NCBI GenBank assembly: GCA_003586115.2
Contig: QVOM02000072.1
Coordinates: forward strand, 1,640,361 to 1,704,360
Direction of reading: 5' to 3'
From: Salvator merianae
Taxonomy: Eukaryota; Chordata; Lepidosauria; Squamata; Teiidae
DNA: 64,000 nt
Of the stretch, positions 1-12,800 are shown piece by piece. The stretch's first letter is position 1. The number at the start of each line of letters is the position of its first letter. The notes beneath the pieces were generated by a model, which saw nothing but the letters and a program-made list of their open reading frames with translations, was not told the DNA's origin and made no database searches. The translations under genes were made by a program, and so were the position numbers.

Positions 1-541
1 TGCAGTTATGCTTATACCTGTGCTTTCAACAGTTTTATTATTTGAGGGTTTTAGTCCTCTCTCCTGGTTTTTGTTCTTCTCTCCCTCCTTCTGTTACCCA
101 CTCTCGGGCCTCAGAGTGATGAATGGATCGTAAATACAAATAACAAAACAATTCAAGAGAGAAAAACAGGTGACTGTATACATAAACAATCCTACACTTC
201 AGATCTCTGTTTTTATTTGTTTCCTTATCCGTCCTGGAACTACGGTGCAGGCCGGTGTAGAAACATCGCCAATAAATAGAGACCACACGTGCAGGGCCAT
301 TCTGTACAAGTTTATTCCGCATTAAACCTACGAATTTAGGGGGCTTCCTCCCTAGCAAAATGTATTTATCCAGGTTGTAAAAGATTCTGCGATAACGTAT
401 GTACACGAAATGCAGACAGCATTCTTTCCAAGGAAGAATGCTAATATTTATTTCTAAAGTCATTCCCATCCCACTTCAGTTTCCTTGCTAAGGAGGGAAG
501 CTACAGGAGCCGAGCAACTTGTCCCTCGCCGCCGGTGATAC
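1..541 (-). other. IGHMBP2: IGHMBP2 intron 1 (5' part, truncated by window)
   Basis: This is the sequence downstream of the IGHMBP2 exon 1 donor on the minus strand. The donor reads CCAG/GTATCA in minus orientation, with the intron starting at 541. No IGHMBP2 exon 2 is visible. The long minus-strand reading frame here has no resemblance to the helicase. The left two thirds are AT-rich and show no repeat I can name. Confidence 0.6.
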
Positions 542-624
542 CTGGCTTCCGAAATCTCAGCCTCTCTTTCCTTCTTTAGCAGCTCCACCTGCCGAGATAC
601 AAAGGCCTGAACGAGCGTCGCCAT
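542..624 (-). CDS. IGHMBP2: IGHMBP2, first coding exon
   Basis: On the minus strand an ATG at 624 opens 27 codons plus two bases and ends at a consensus donor (CCAG/GTATCA). The peptide begins MATLVQAFVSRQVELLKKER and continues EAEISEA. This aligns with the N-terminus of vertebrate IGHMBP2 (SMUBP-2), which has the same spacing of F-V-x-x-Q-x-x-L-L and the E/R-rich helix. IGHMBP2 is a cytoplasmic and nuclear superfamily 1 5'-3' RNA/DNA helicase that associates with ribosomes and tRNA factors; loss in humans causes SMARD1. Only the start of its N-terminal region is in this window and the helicase motifs lie outside it. The start context has A at -3 and G at +4, which is strong. Head-to-head placement with MRPL21 is the known vertebrate order and supports the call. 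Confidence 0.87.
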
Positions 625-776
625 TGTCAACTAACGGGAAGAGCCTAAAGAGGCACCTTAGGCACGTGGACTCCTGTTTCCGGGAGGTTCCGGTGCGTCG
701 CTGCTCCAGCCCCTCCGTAGCTCTACTTCCGTTTCCGCTGGAATGAGGGGAAAATAATAAGTTACTCGTCGTAGCG
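625..776. promoter_or_regulatory. Bidirectional IGHMBP2/MRPL21 promoter
   Basis: About 150 bp separate the two divergent start codons. The interval is CpG-rich, has no TATA box, and carries a CACGTG E-box at 663-668. An ETS/GABP-like ACTTCCG lies at 725-731, with further TTCCGG-type cores around 678-692. ETS (GABP/NRF-2) sites are typical of promoters for nuclear genes of mitochondrial ribosomal proteins and of bidirectional promoters generally. Transcription start sites cannot be read from sequence. Shared control of the two genes is inference from the geometry. Confidence 0.75.
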
Positions 777-843
777 ATGGCTTTGGGACTAGTGGCGTCC
801 GCAGCCAATAAGCTCCTTTTGAATCGAACCGGAGCGCGGGCAG
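777..843 (+). CDS. MRPL21: MRPL21 exon 1 (coding part)
   Basis: It encodes [20 protein letters not shown] plus two residues and one base, then the donor CAG/GTGAGG. It is a hydrophobic/basic presequence. Such N-termini are poorly conserved between species, so the evidence is the start, the phase, the donor and the position next to IGHMBP2. Confidence 0.88.
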
Positions 844-3800
844 GTGAGGCTGGGAATGTTCTTTTAGTTTATCTTCATTCTAATTATCAATGAAAGGAGA
901 AGGGGGTCCTTCCCTTGATCTCTTTCTTGCGGCGGTTAACGTGCTGCTGTTTTGGGTCGCGCCTTTTTAGATCGGGTCTGCACTTATCATAATCATCAGT
1001 CCCTTCCCTTGGTCTTTTTAAACCCTCCGTCATAAGCTTCGTTAGCCAAAATTTAGTCCTTGCACAAATTGCTCCTGTATTTTACTGTTCTTTAAATCTG
1101 TGTATATTGTCAAAGTATTGTTATTATTTTTTGCCATACTCCCCGTTCGTGTTTGTGCTGCCTCTTTTTAATCTGATTTAGTATCATAGGGTCCTGAGCA
1201 CACTTCAGCCTATATATTAAACTTTTTTCATTGTTGCCTGTAGCCACCACGTAGTGCTTGTCGCATAAGATAAACGAGAGAATCTGGTTATAAGTTACAA
1301 GGGAAGTTCGTTGATCCCACTGTGTTTCTGAAGAACAGCAACTGTTGATTTTACTGATATATTTTACCTTGGCCTGCAAATTTTAGAATTTTTTTGCTAT
1401 GTACTCAATTGAAAATTTATTAATTCTTGCTCCTTTAATTCATTCACTGCTATAGATTGCATAGAGGTGCCAATGCAGTCAATCAGGAGTCGCCCACAAC
1501 TTGGTAGTACCCAACAACAATTATAGATTGAAAAATAACAGCCTTAGTCACCAAAATTGAGGGTCGAGATATAGTCCTAGATTTCTTTTTAAAATATATT
1601 TCATAATTTTTCATATTGCAATTTACCTAAGAAACCAAAAGGAATCGAATCTTATAAACAAAAAATGTCTGTTAAGTTGAAAAGACTGAAGTTACTGGCA
1701 AGTTAAGTAGACTTTGGGCCTATTTGCACTTTATAATAGTGAGCATCTGAGATGCTCACTAGTACAGTGCTTCTTCAATCTGCAAAGGCCCTTGTAACCA
1801 GGAGCAGCAAGCATATCGCTGCTCCCGATCACAACTAGCTGTGGAGCACAAATTAGTGACTACGCCTGTGCAATAGCACCATTGAGCAGCCGTGCACCAT
1901 GCTCAGTGACTGCGCCTATGCAATTGCACATTCGAGCAGGTGTGATTGCACGATCACCCCTGCACGCTGTGTGGCACTGCCAGTTGTCATGGCAGCAGCC
2001 AGATACTTCCTGGCTGCTATCATAATACAGATCCAGCAAGGCTATCAGCATTCGCACCACAAATGCTGATAGCCTGCTGATGGTAATTGTTACAGCTGTG
2101 CAGCATGGATAGTGTCTGCGCTGCATGGTCAATATCACTGTAGACCAAGATAATTATCCTGTTTTACAGTGGTGAGTGCGAAAACGCCCTTCGCCTGTTC
2201 TCCTTTGAATATCTCATAGTAAATTGAAAGGTCCTGCAAATATAAAAGCTTTCACAGCTGAATTTCTCCCACAAAACTAGTGTATTTCTTTGAGATAACT
2301 TGGATGGCTCTTCCCATCAACTGCATAGAACATTTACAGTTACAGTGGGTTAATTACAAAACTGCCAATGAAAGCTAAATAAATGTACTAGAAACTGATC
2401 TTTAAAGCATACATAATTAGGAAAAGTAGATGGCAGAAAACAAAGGAAACTCAAAGGCACTTGGGTTTTTTTGTACCTATTTACACCATTCTTGATGTGT
2501 GTCTCTTCAGGTATTAGGGGAGAGGGGCGGCATACAAATCTAATAAATTAAATTAAATTAAAATTAAATTAAATTAGCTGGGGTGGGTGAAGTCAATGTG
2601 CCTTTCAAACCAAAAAAGTGCTCCCAGAATGGCAAAAAATTTAACTGTCACAAGAGCAGCTGGATATTTTGAAGGAAAGCTTAGCTACCATAAACATTTA
2701 GCTACAAAATATTAGTTCTATATAATACAATCCATCCTGTTGTTACATGATTGTTTTTTGCTATCTCTGGGCCTGTTTGCACTTGAGCCTTAGTGAGCGA
2801 GCAATGCTCACTGGGTAAACACATCCACACAGCCCCACTGCTGCAGCATCCAGGAGCATTTACAGCTGCTCCCGGATGCTACTAGCTGTGGACAGCTAAA
2901 ACACTGTCCAGTCAGCAATGTTTACACACTCTTCTGGGTGTGAACACTAAGTGGGTGGCACATGGCTGCACAGTCACACACTGCATCCCAATTGCCATGG
3001 CAGCGTCCAGCTGTGCGCTGGATGTTGCTGCGGCCACTGTCATGGCGACTGGACTTGCATTCGCACTTCGAGTGCCTGATAGTCCAGTACAGGACTGTTC
3101 TAGCACTTGAAGTGCAAATGGCCACTGCACCGCTGCGTCATTATCAGCCTGTGGCAAACATTTTATTTGGTTCAGTTTCCCTCTTCTCCCCTTGCAGCAT
3201 GGCCTCTCCCCTTCTCCCCTCACCTCCATAGCCTCCACTGTTCTCCCTTGATGTCCACATCTCACCTATTGTCTGGCTAAGGAAGGCCTATGGTCCTCCA
3301 GAAGTCCTAGGCTAAGGTAAAGCAAACCAACTGGCTGCATGGTTCTTTGAAATGCCACTTGGTTTGCTTCACCTTGGCCTCGGACTTCCATAGTGCAGAG
3401 CCATAGGTCCTCCCTGCAGGCCATGCACACACCCACATCCAGGAAAGCCTTCCAGGAAGTAAAGCTGTGTGCATCCATGCACTTGACCTGCTAGGAAGAC
3501 CGATGGTCCTCTAGAAGGCCTAGGCTGAGACAAAATACACCTCCTGGCATTTGGAAGAACTGCATGGTTGGAGGCAGCAGCCAGGCCCAGGCTGGCATGT
3601 ACATGAGGTGCCAGTGTGAGGGAGGAAAGGGTGGCTGGGGGCACAAGGAGAGGAATGTTCAATGAACCCAAACCACTTGTATAGCCACCAGCTAAACAAA
3701 ATTCAAGTAACTTGCAGGGAAAGCATCCAGTATACTGTTCCTCTTTTTCTAAAAATTGCTACCAATAAAGGGAAGCAATCTTTCTCTTTTAAAATTGTGG

Positions 3801-6800
3801 TATATTGCACATTTTGATGGAATATGGCAGTAATATTGTTGGCTTAATTGGAGGGACTGCTATGTTATTATATACTTAGGCGCACACAACTGCTCCTGTG
3901 TTGCAAAAGTACCTTACTGAGTAATAGCTGTAGAAGATATGCACTAATTTTATGAAAAGCTAAAACTGGTTCAAACAATAAATGGAACCAAGAATACCGT
4001 TAATTATTCCAGCATTTCCTCTTCCTGTTGCAGCCCCCATGCTGTTCAAGAGAATCCTTTAACCCTCAGGAATAGTTTGTCAGAGCGCAAAAAAGATCAA
4101 CAGTGGGACAAGGAAGCAGAAAGACCTGGAAGTACAAGCAGAAATGCATCTAGACTTCTCTTGATTTAAACCAATGACTGGCTACAAAAGCAAGCCAAAT
4201 AATGCTGAACCTTTTCCCCAACTAATAGGATATTATTGAGAAAGGAGACTAACAGAATAGCCAAGTCTTGCAGTCAAATCAGATTCAGAGTCTGTGAGCA
4301 ATGTGGACTTTTGGTGCTTAATCTTAAATGCAGAGGGAGAGGTGCCAACATCCATTAACTTGGGTTAGATGTTGGATATGCCAATCCTTTGTAGGATCAG
4401 GCTTTTAATTGATTTAATTCCAAAGAAGAAATAAAAGGGGACACGTTTTTCTCTAAGGAAAGGAACTGAGAGTAACTTCCTTAATTAATCATATTTTCAT
4501 GTTCAACTGCTGTAAATAATGAGGAAAATCGGCTCAGTGCTGTGACTTCAAAAAGGGTAATTAAACTAATAAGTTGTTAGGAATAACTCTTTCCAAGAAG
4601 GGATTTTTTAGTAATCTCACCATGAATTTGGATAAGATCATGTTTTGCTTCCCCCCTATTATTTTTGCTGTTTGCCCATCTGCAGTAAATCTAGAGAACT
4701 CTTTAAATTATTTTAACCTGCAATTGTTCTGTTCTTTTAAACTAGAAAAGTCTAAAATTAGATTGTTAATGTTAAATCCCCATTTGTGCACAGTTTTAAT
4801 AAACATTTTCCTTTTTACCAGTTATTTAATACTGCAGAGGGCTTTTATAGCTGGGTCTTGGTACCTATTCATATTTTTACCCTGGTTAGGCAACTAGTAA
4901 AACACAGTCATCTGAGTCTTCAGAATTATAACAGAGATCTGCGAACAGTACAGGTGCTATTTGAGAAATCATCTTTTCATGCCTTTTTGGTGAAAGAGTC
5001 AGCTGCTAAACTAGGCCAGTTTGTTCTGAGTAGCTTTGCATGTTTTTAGATTGAGCAGAAATGGCTATATTGTATTCAAGTACACTGTGGTTTCTTATCA
5101 AAATATTTGAGTCTAAACATAGGGCCCGTTCGCACTTAGCGAGTGGTGCGTTCCAGGACACTCGCTAGAATGCAGGATTCACACATGCAAACAGCCACAG
5201 CTGACCCGAAATCTACCAAAGCCCACCTGATGCTTACCTGAATCCAACCAGCTGTGGTCAACTAATTTATAGTCTCCAGCCCGACCTGCGCAATCAGATG
5301 AGGATCAGAGAAGGTGGGTTTGCACCATTTCTGAGTTCAGAGTGGTGGCGGGGCCACGCAGGTGCAGTCTGATGGTTTGCACCCTGGTTCGGACCTTGGA
5401 GTCCAGACCCTGCGTGTCTTTTCAGACACAAGTTCAAACACAGCTCCTCTGGGTTCAAACACAGCTACCAAACTAGTGTGCTCCCATTCGCACTGCATTC
5501 AGTGCTGGTCGGCTTGTGGAGTGTTCCAGTGCTGACTGGTGCGAAGAACCCTGTCCGTACCCGAACCTGACTGGCCCGAACTGTGCTAGTTAGAATGTTC
5601 TACTGTGGTAAGTGCGGACAGGTCCATTCTTGCGTGACACTACTTGTTTCTAATTCACTTGTGTTCTGCTTTCAGCTTCTCTGTTATATATTGCAACTCG
5701 AAGTCAGCATTCAGAGGGCATGTCGTCACCACAACAGTAAGATCAAATAACTGAAATCAACATTTTCTTTCAGTCCTAAAATCCTGGCCTTTCTATAGTG
5801 AGACAAATTGAGAATTCTCAGTGGCTACTAATTTGTAATGTCTATGTAATCCCTCTGATATCTGAGGCAATGTTGCTTTGAATGGCAATTACTGGATCAT
5901 ATACATGAGCAGAGTGCTATTGATCTGATGTCTTTCTTGTTGGTTTCCCTGGGCCTGTACTTGACGACCGTGAGAACAGGGGCCTTTTGCACTTTCTACC
6001 TTAGAATGGGATAATTATGGGATAATTAGAATGGGTAGAACAGTCCCTGCAGTGTGGCAGCCATCTGCACTGTGAGGGCTTCCAGCATTTGCAGTGTGAA
6101 TGCTGCCCACCTGTCATGACAGCGGCTGCAGAAATGTCTGACTGCTGCCATGGTGACTGGGGATGCACTGCGTGGCTACACAGCCATGCTGCAGCCTGCA
6201 GTATTTGCACCCAGAAGTAGGTGCAAACACTGTGTACTGGGAACAATCCGGCTAGTAGCAATTGGGTCTCTGCAAAATGCGGACACACTGTGCTAGTTTC
6301 TTCTCATCCAACACAGTTCTTTCTGGGTTTCTTGTCACATTTCTTTTAGATGCAGTTTTACTCTGCTTGTCAATTTAAAAGACTGCTGAAGCAGCTTTCA
6401 TAGATAAGTTTTAAGTTAAAGAAAACAAAGGTGTCGAGAGGGATGAATTAATGACAGATGAGGGAAGGTAAAAGTCTGATAGAACTGACTTCTCAGTATA
6501 GCCTATGGAATTTCTGCACTTTGCTTTCCCTTCTGCTTAAACCACAGATTCACAATATCGCACTTGGGTTCCTACTAGTCTGTTTCTCACCCTATGTAGT
6601 GATGAAGGTGTGTTCTGTATGCCCATGTCAATATACTACTATGGTGGAGCAATGTGAACAATTTCCTCAAAACCTCTTTGGGGAGATTAGTGGTCCAGGG
6701 TGATGTTCCCAGGGCAGGCTGTTTGAAGAGCAAGTGACAAATTTCCTGTTCTGCTAGGCTTGGGCAGAAAAGGAAGATCTATAGCTTTCTTGAGAATGAA

Positions 6801-9800
6801 CTTCATTCCTGCTTATTTGATGCTGCTTGATTGTTACGCTGTCATTTTTAAAAATGTGATAACTGATAGCCGTATGTGTTGATATTTAGTGCAGTTGTAT
6901 TCACTCGCTTTGGGAACCCCTGTCCCGTGATGTTCCCCAACTGGCAATCCGTCAGTCAGGAATAGTGGTGGGTGAAGTATCAAAACAGTTGGGGGGGCAT
7001 AGGGGGCTCCCTGATGTGGGGCACCATATATATAAAATACAGGAAAGAACCACGCAGAACAGGGTAAATTCCAAATATAGGAACTGTTATGTGTAAGAAA
7101 CTATCCTGGAATCTGTTCTCGGGAGCTATAAGTCACACTATGAGCCTCATTCTGCAACACCCAGTGGTGTTAAGCAAATAACCAGTGTGCATAAATTAGC
7201 AGCACTGTTTGAGTTTGCAAGTGCTGGTTACATAGGCTGAACTCACAAGAGCTCTGAAGAGATTTCTTGCCAAGGGCAAGGCGCTAATAGAAGAGACTCT
7301 GTACACCCTAAGTTCTTCTTAGAAAAGAGGCATTCATAAATATTCTGTGAATTTTCCTCTTCTTCTCCAGACTCACATCAAATGACTAATATAAGCTTTC
7401 ATGCTTACTGTTTAAGTTGTCTTGGTAAAACAGAACTAACTTTGTGTGCTGGTTCCTTAACTTAATCGTGTTTCTTCCCTATTTGATGCACTTCCAAAGA
7501 GCGACATGAAGCCCACCCTAACCTTTGAGAATTTGTACTTGCTTCCAACTGGCATGAAGAGACAACTCCAAAAATTGCAGTATTGCTTAAAAGGCTTGGT
7601 GGTTGCATATAACTGCATGAGAAAGAGAGTCTTCATTCAGCCAGAGTAAAGCTTGAGGATCCCAAGTGAAGTACAGGCAAGCAGAGCAATGACTTTGCTC
7701 TCATACTGGTCTAAGCACAGTGACTGTGGGCTTCTGTACCCAGTGTTGCCTCATAAGAACTTAAGAAGAGCCCTGCTGGATTGGGCCACAATCTATCTAG
7801 TCCAGCGTCTTATTGCATGTAGTGGTTCAGTAATTGCTTTTGGGCATGCTCAAGCAGAAGACCAAAGCAAAACCCTTTCCTGCTCTTGACTCCTTGCAAA
7901 TGGCCTTTAGAGGCAACCTGCCCAACTCTCCAACCTGGAGGTGGTACCTAGGCATCAATTCTAGTCACCATCGATACACCTGTCCTCCATGAATTTATCT
8001 AATGTATCTTAATTTAAGTAGTTTCTTAAAGGTACCCAGGCTGGTTGCTGTTCATTCTTGCCACCCACTTCCTTCCCATATGATCTTACCATTAAATGCT
8101 ACTATTACTGGCTCCTTTCTTACTTTAGGGTAAAGTTTTCTAGAAACAGCTCCTTTCTTGAATGATAGCACAGGAAAGGTAGAATTTCAGGGACAGTATT
8201 AAAGAGAAAAGACTCATTCTGCACAAGCTCCTATGCAATGTAAAATAACCCCTTCCCTTGAGGAAACAGAGCTCATTAAACTCAATGGGAATATTAAAGT
8301 TGTAGATCTCACCTGCAAATCATCAGAACCAGTAGTTGTTGATCTTATACATAATGGCCCTTTCTGCACTTGGGCGTATTCCATATCATATCTCAGAATA
8401 GGGACCTGCAATCTGCATGCTAGTGCAGACTATGGTAGGCCCTGGGCAAGACCTTTTATAGTTTGCACTAGCATGTGGGTGGCAGGTCCCTATTCCGGGA
8501 TATAATCCACAATAAGGCCAAGCGCAGAAAGGGCCAATGATTCAGATGTAACTGTTGAAGGTGGTGGATACTTACCAGATCAAGAGTTAATGCTACCATT
8601 ATCTGGCTACTGTAAGTTAACTACTGATAAAGAGGGCAACAAACAGAGTAGGGATGTGCTGCACTGCAGGCTGTCGAAGCATGAATTGCAGTGGAGGCCC
8701 AGGATTGTTAGGTGCTTATATCTGACAGTCCTGGCTCTCTTCGGCACCTTTAACTGACTCCCAAGGAACTTACTCGTTTCCAAACACATGGCTGCTGCCA
8801 TTATAGCCCCCTCCGTGGGCGTCATCATGCAGATGCAGACATGTGTGGAGGATCTCCACACCTGCGATCAAGAAACTTAGGCAATGTGAATTGTCCAGTT
8901 TGTATTGATGGCTGGCAGAGATTGGGTACACTGGATGACTTAGAGCGTCAGAGTCTCTTCAAAATGTTAACTTTTTGCTCAGCTTGTAGGAAGAAACTCA
9001 ATCAAACGGTATCATCCAATTTAAATATAAAGACATGGGTACTTTTGAGAACGATCTAGGGCCTGTTCGCACTTAGCAAGTGGTACGTTTCAGGACGCAT
9101 GCTAGAACGCAGGATCCGCACTTGTGAACAGCCCCAGCTGACTCGAAATCTACCAAAGCTTACCTGAATCCAGCCACCTGTGGTCAACTAATTTGTAGTC
9201 TCCAACCCAACCTGCACGATCAGATGAGGATCAGGGAAGGTATGTTCGCACCATTTCCGGGTTCAAAATGGCAGCGGGGCAGGGCCGCGCAGGCGCAGTC
9301 TGCCAGTTTGCATCCTGGTTCGGACCTTGCGTTCCAGACCCTGGTGGCCTTTTCGGACACAGGTTCGGACACGGACCCTCTAGGTTCGAACACGGACCCT
9401 CTAGGTTCGGACACGGACCCTCTAGGTTCGAACACAGACCCTCTGGGTTCAAACACAGGCCCTCTAGGTTCGGACACGGACCCTCTAGGTTCGAACACAG
9501 ACCCTCTGGGTTCAAACACAGGCCCTCTAGGTTCGAACACAGACCCTCTGGGTTCAAATACAGCTACTGAACTAGTACACTCCCATTCGCACTGTGTCCA
9601 GCGCTGGTCGGCTTGCGGAGTGTTCCAGCACTGACAGGTCCGAAGACCTCTCTCTGTACCCGAACCCTACAGGCCCGAATAGTGCTAGTTATACTGTTAT
9701 ACCGTTGTAAGTGCAAACAGGCCCCTACTTTTGAGAATTGAAAAGCTGAACTTGAAAACAATGTAGGCTGTTTATAAAACCTAAATGTGATTGCTGGCTC

Positions 9801-12800
9801 TCAGTTTATTTTCTGTTGTCTGTTTTAACGGATCAGTGATAACGCCCTAAATTTTCTGTCCGACAAAAGTTTGAAGGATAACTTTGCATTTAACAAATAT
9901 GCCTGACATTGCCTTAAAACCTGTTCCAGTGGTAACTCATACAATAGAACTGCTGGGATGGTAGAGGAAGGGCAAGGTGCTAATTTAAGCCCCACCTTAG
10001 ATCTCATCAAACCATGCCTTGGACAGTTGCTTGGGGTTACCATATGAAAAAGGACAAGGTTCCTACTCCTTAAGTAGTTGCGCAGGAGAGGACATTTCAA
10101 CAAGTATAGCTTGCTTGTCATGCAGGCAACACCTGCTGAAATTCCCTCTTCTGTGCAACTATTAAAGAAGCAGGAGCTCCGACCCCTTTTCCATATGGAA
10201 ACCCTTTCCTCAAAGTTTGGCTTAATTTTTAATAGGAAAGCACAGGATCCAATATTTTGTGGATGCTGGTGTTTTTAGGACACTGGTAGGTGAGAAAGTG
10301 AATACATCATTTTTATGTCAGCAGCACATAATCTCTTGCCATGCATTGCGTCTCCCAAAATAGTGTGTTGTCAAAATAGTCACTGTGCTGGAGTATTTGA
10401 TACTGACAGTCAAACAACATTAGCTACTGGCAAGGCCAATTCCCTTGGAACTGGCAGCTAGGTGCTTAGATGGTTTGGGGAATTTGTGACAGCTTCTCCG
10501 AATACTGCCTTTAGAGGTGAAACTTGAATGTATGTGCTGTCACAAAATGCGACTTTGTGTAGAGGGGAAAATCTAGCTAATGAGACCAGTCCGCACACCA
10601 GAGTGAGGAATCTTTTAAAGAAGGAACAAAGTACCTGAGAAAAAGTGAAAGACTTCTATTCTCTGGGCTCTATGGCATGGAGAAAAAAATATGCAGTGCT
10701 AGAACTTTCAGTCACATCATAACTTACCTGTCTCCAGAATGCCACACAAGACCATCCGCTTCCGTGAATAGTCACCACCGTAGTTGCATGTGCATCCTGT
10801 GCCAGAATCTTACCTCTTGCAAAAAGTCAGGAAATGGAACTGGTTTTCCTAAAGTATCTCTCTATTTTTAATTTTCTCTTGACTTTCCAAGCTGTGATAA
10901 CAAAAAACCCTTCTAGGTAGCAGGGTGTGGCTGAGTGAACAGGATTTCATCCCGCTTATGAATGGGCTTGAATTTTTTTGTTGCTGTCAAGCTGGCTAAG
11001 TGATCTTAAATTTTGCAAAAATTAATCAGATCAGTACTCAGCAATTATTTTAGTTAGTGTTTCAACTAGCTTTTTAAATAGATTATCATCATTGCTTGTA
11101 TAACACAATAGTTTAGATCTCATAAACCACAAAACAATTTCCACAAACGGAAAACTAGAGATTAGAGGAATCATGGGGAAGCCAATGGCACTGCGAAGGG
11201 GTAGGGAGCAGTCTGCCAGTGTGCCAGTTATAACATGTAGAGACAGTCCAGCCTACTAGTGCAAGTCAGTAACGCTCCAAAAGCCTTATACAAGGGATGT
11301 CACTTTTTACCACCCATGTAAAAGCAAGGCCTTATTATTGTTATGCAATTGTTTTGGCATTCTGTACATGCACAGAGAAATGAGATTGGTTTAAGATAAT
11401 GGACTTGGTGTTACAACAAGCAGCTGGCCGGCGATCCTGGGAAGGGTGAGGGGAATGACCAGACAAGTTCTTAAACAATGTTACTGTCATTTAAAATCAA
11501 ATTAGTATAATCAAAATTGATTAAAACAGTTTTAAATGTTTAAAGTTTTAAATGTTTAGTGGTATAAGAAAGTACCATTTAAAATTTTAAATCGTTCAGC
11601 TAAAACCTAGTGTTTGCTTTGGTCTGCTCCTGGAAAACCAAACAAAAGGAATTAATTTAAACTTTTGATTGTAGTTTACTTTTGTATCATACCTCTGCAT
11701 CTTTTTAATGAGACTTTGGTTTTATTTACTACGATATAATCAGTAATACGAGCTGCATTTGTGGGAAGTAAGCTAGAGGCATCAGGAAGGGGGGTTAATA
11801 GTCAACTCCAGTTGTTTTAGCCCATGTTTTTTTTGTTTATTTTACATAGCCAGTTAGTCTCAGTGCTTAGGACAAAGCCCCAAAGTTACAATGATCATTT
11901 ATCCTTCCAATATCCTTTGTTAGATGTTAGCTGTACAAGTGTAAGCTTTTAATTTTGGAGCAGTTTTGTAACATTAGACAAAAGTGTTACAAAAATGTTA
12001 TATATGTATTATACATTGTATATTATATTTTGTATTATTGAAGGGCATGCTGTGTACTATGCACTTGCTTACTTGTCAAAATTTTTCTTGTAACCTTTTC
12101 ACCTAGTGTACACCAGATAGCATCCCAGAATCAGCCTTCTGCCATTGTTAGGGTAACAGTGTTGGCACGTGTGCAGGTCTGCACATGTCAGCTGCATCAG
12201 AAGTGAAGTGTGACACTGTGGGTGTTTGTATACTTGTGCTGTGTCCCTTAATAGTTCCTTAGTCACACGGTTGACATCTAGGGCCTGTTCCCGCTGTGGT
12301 GCCAGTGAGTGTCCAGATGCCCACTTGCACAGTGGATGTGCATTTTGTGGAGGCCCAAGCAATTGGGAGCATCTGCAGAAGCTCTCGATCGCTAGCAGCT
12401 GTGCACTGCTCCTGGTACACAGCGTTCGCACCTACTTTCTGGTGTGAATATTGCACAGACTGGATGCTTCTGTGGCTGCTGTCATGGTGGGCAGGCTGCA
12501 TTCATACTGCAAATGCTGGAAGCCTGTTTATGGGCTATTCCAGCCCTTGCCATGCAGATGGCCACCACAATGCAGAGACTGTTCCACCTTGGAATGTTCA
12601 GATCTGAACATTCCAAGATGGAAAGTGCGAAAAGGCCCCTAGTTCTATAATATGCTCCTGTGATTCTTGCTGCTTGAGAGGAGGCTGGTATCCAATCACT
12701 ATGAGCACATGACCTCCTCTGATCTTCCTCTACCTGGGCTCCTTGCAAATCCCAGAAGGTCCTTCTCAGTCTTGTACCTTGGTGTTGCACCAGCAAGTTC

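Larger units (their letters stand above)
844..5675 (+). other. MRPL21: MRPL21 intron 1
   Basis: GTGAGG to TTTCAG. It contains MITEs at 1716-2189, 2769-3123 and 5122-5625, and a LINE 3' tail remnant near 2516-2577 (GGGGCGGCATACAAATCTAA followed by AATTA repeats). The stretches 844-1715 and 3300-5100 show nothing I can name beyond AT-rich unique-looking DNA. Confidence 0.8.

Noticed and set aside
38..469. 143-codon minus-strand frame next to IGHMBP2 exon 1
   Set aside because: It lies downstream of the exon 1 donor and shows no similarity to IGHMBP2.
8233..8505. Frame sharing a peptide ([16 protein letters not shown]) with one at 17001-17300
   Set aside because: The shared peptide is the translation of the 180-bp fold-back MITE, not a protein family.
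9362..9550. Possible CRISPR-like array
   Set aside because: The units are contiguous with no unique spacers, in a vertebrate MITE.
9220..9634. Four overlapping frames encoding heptad-repeat peptides on both strands
   Set aside because: They arise from the 21-bp array, whose length is a multiple of three; the region is a MITE.
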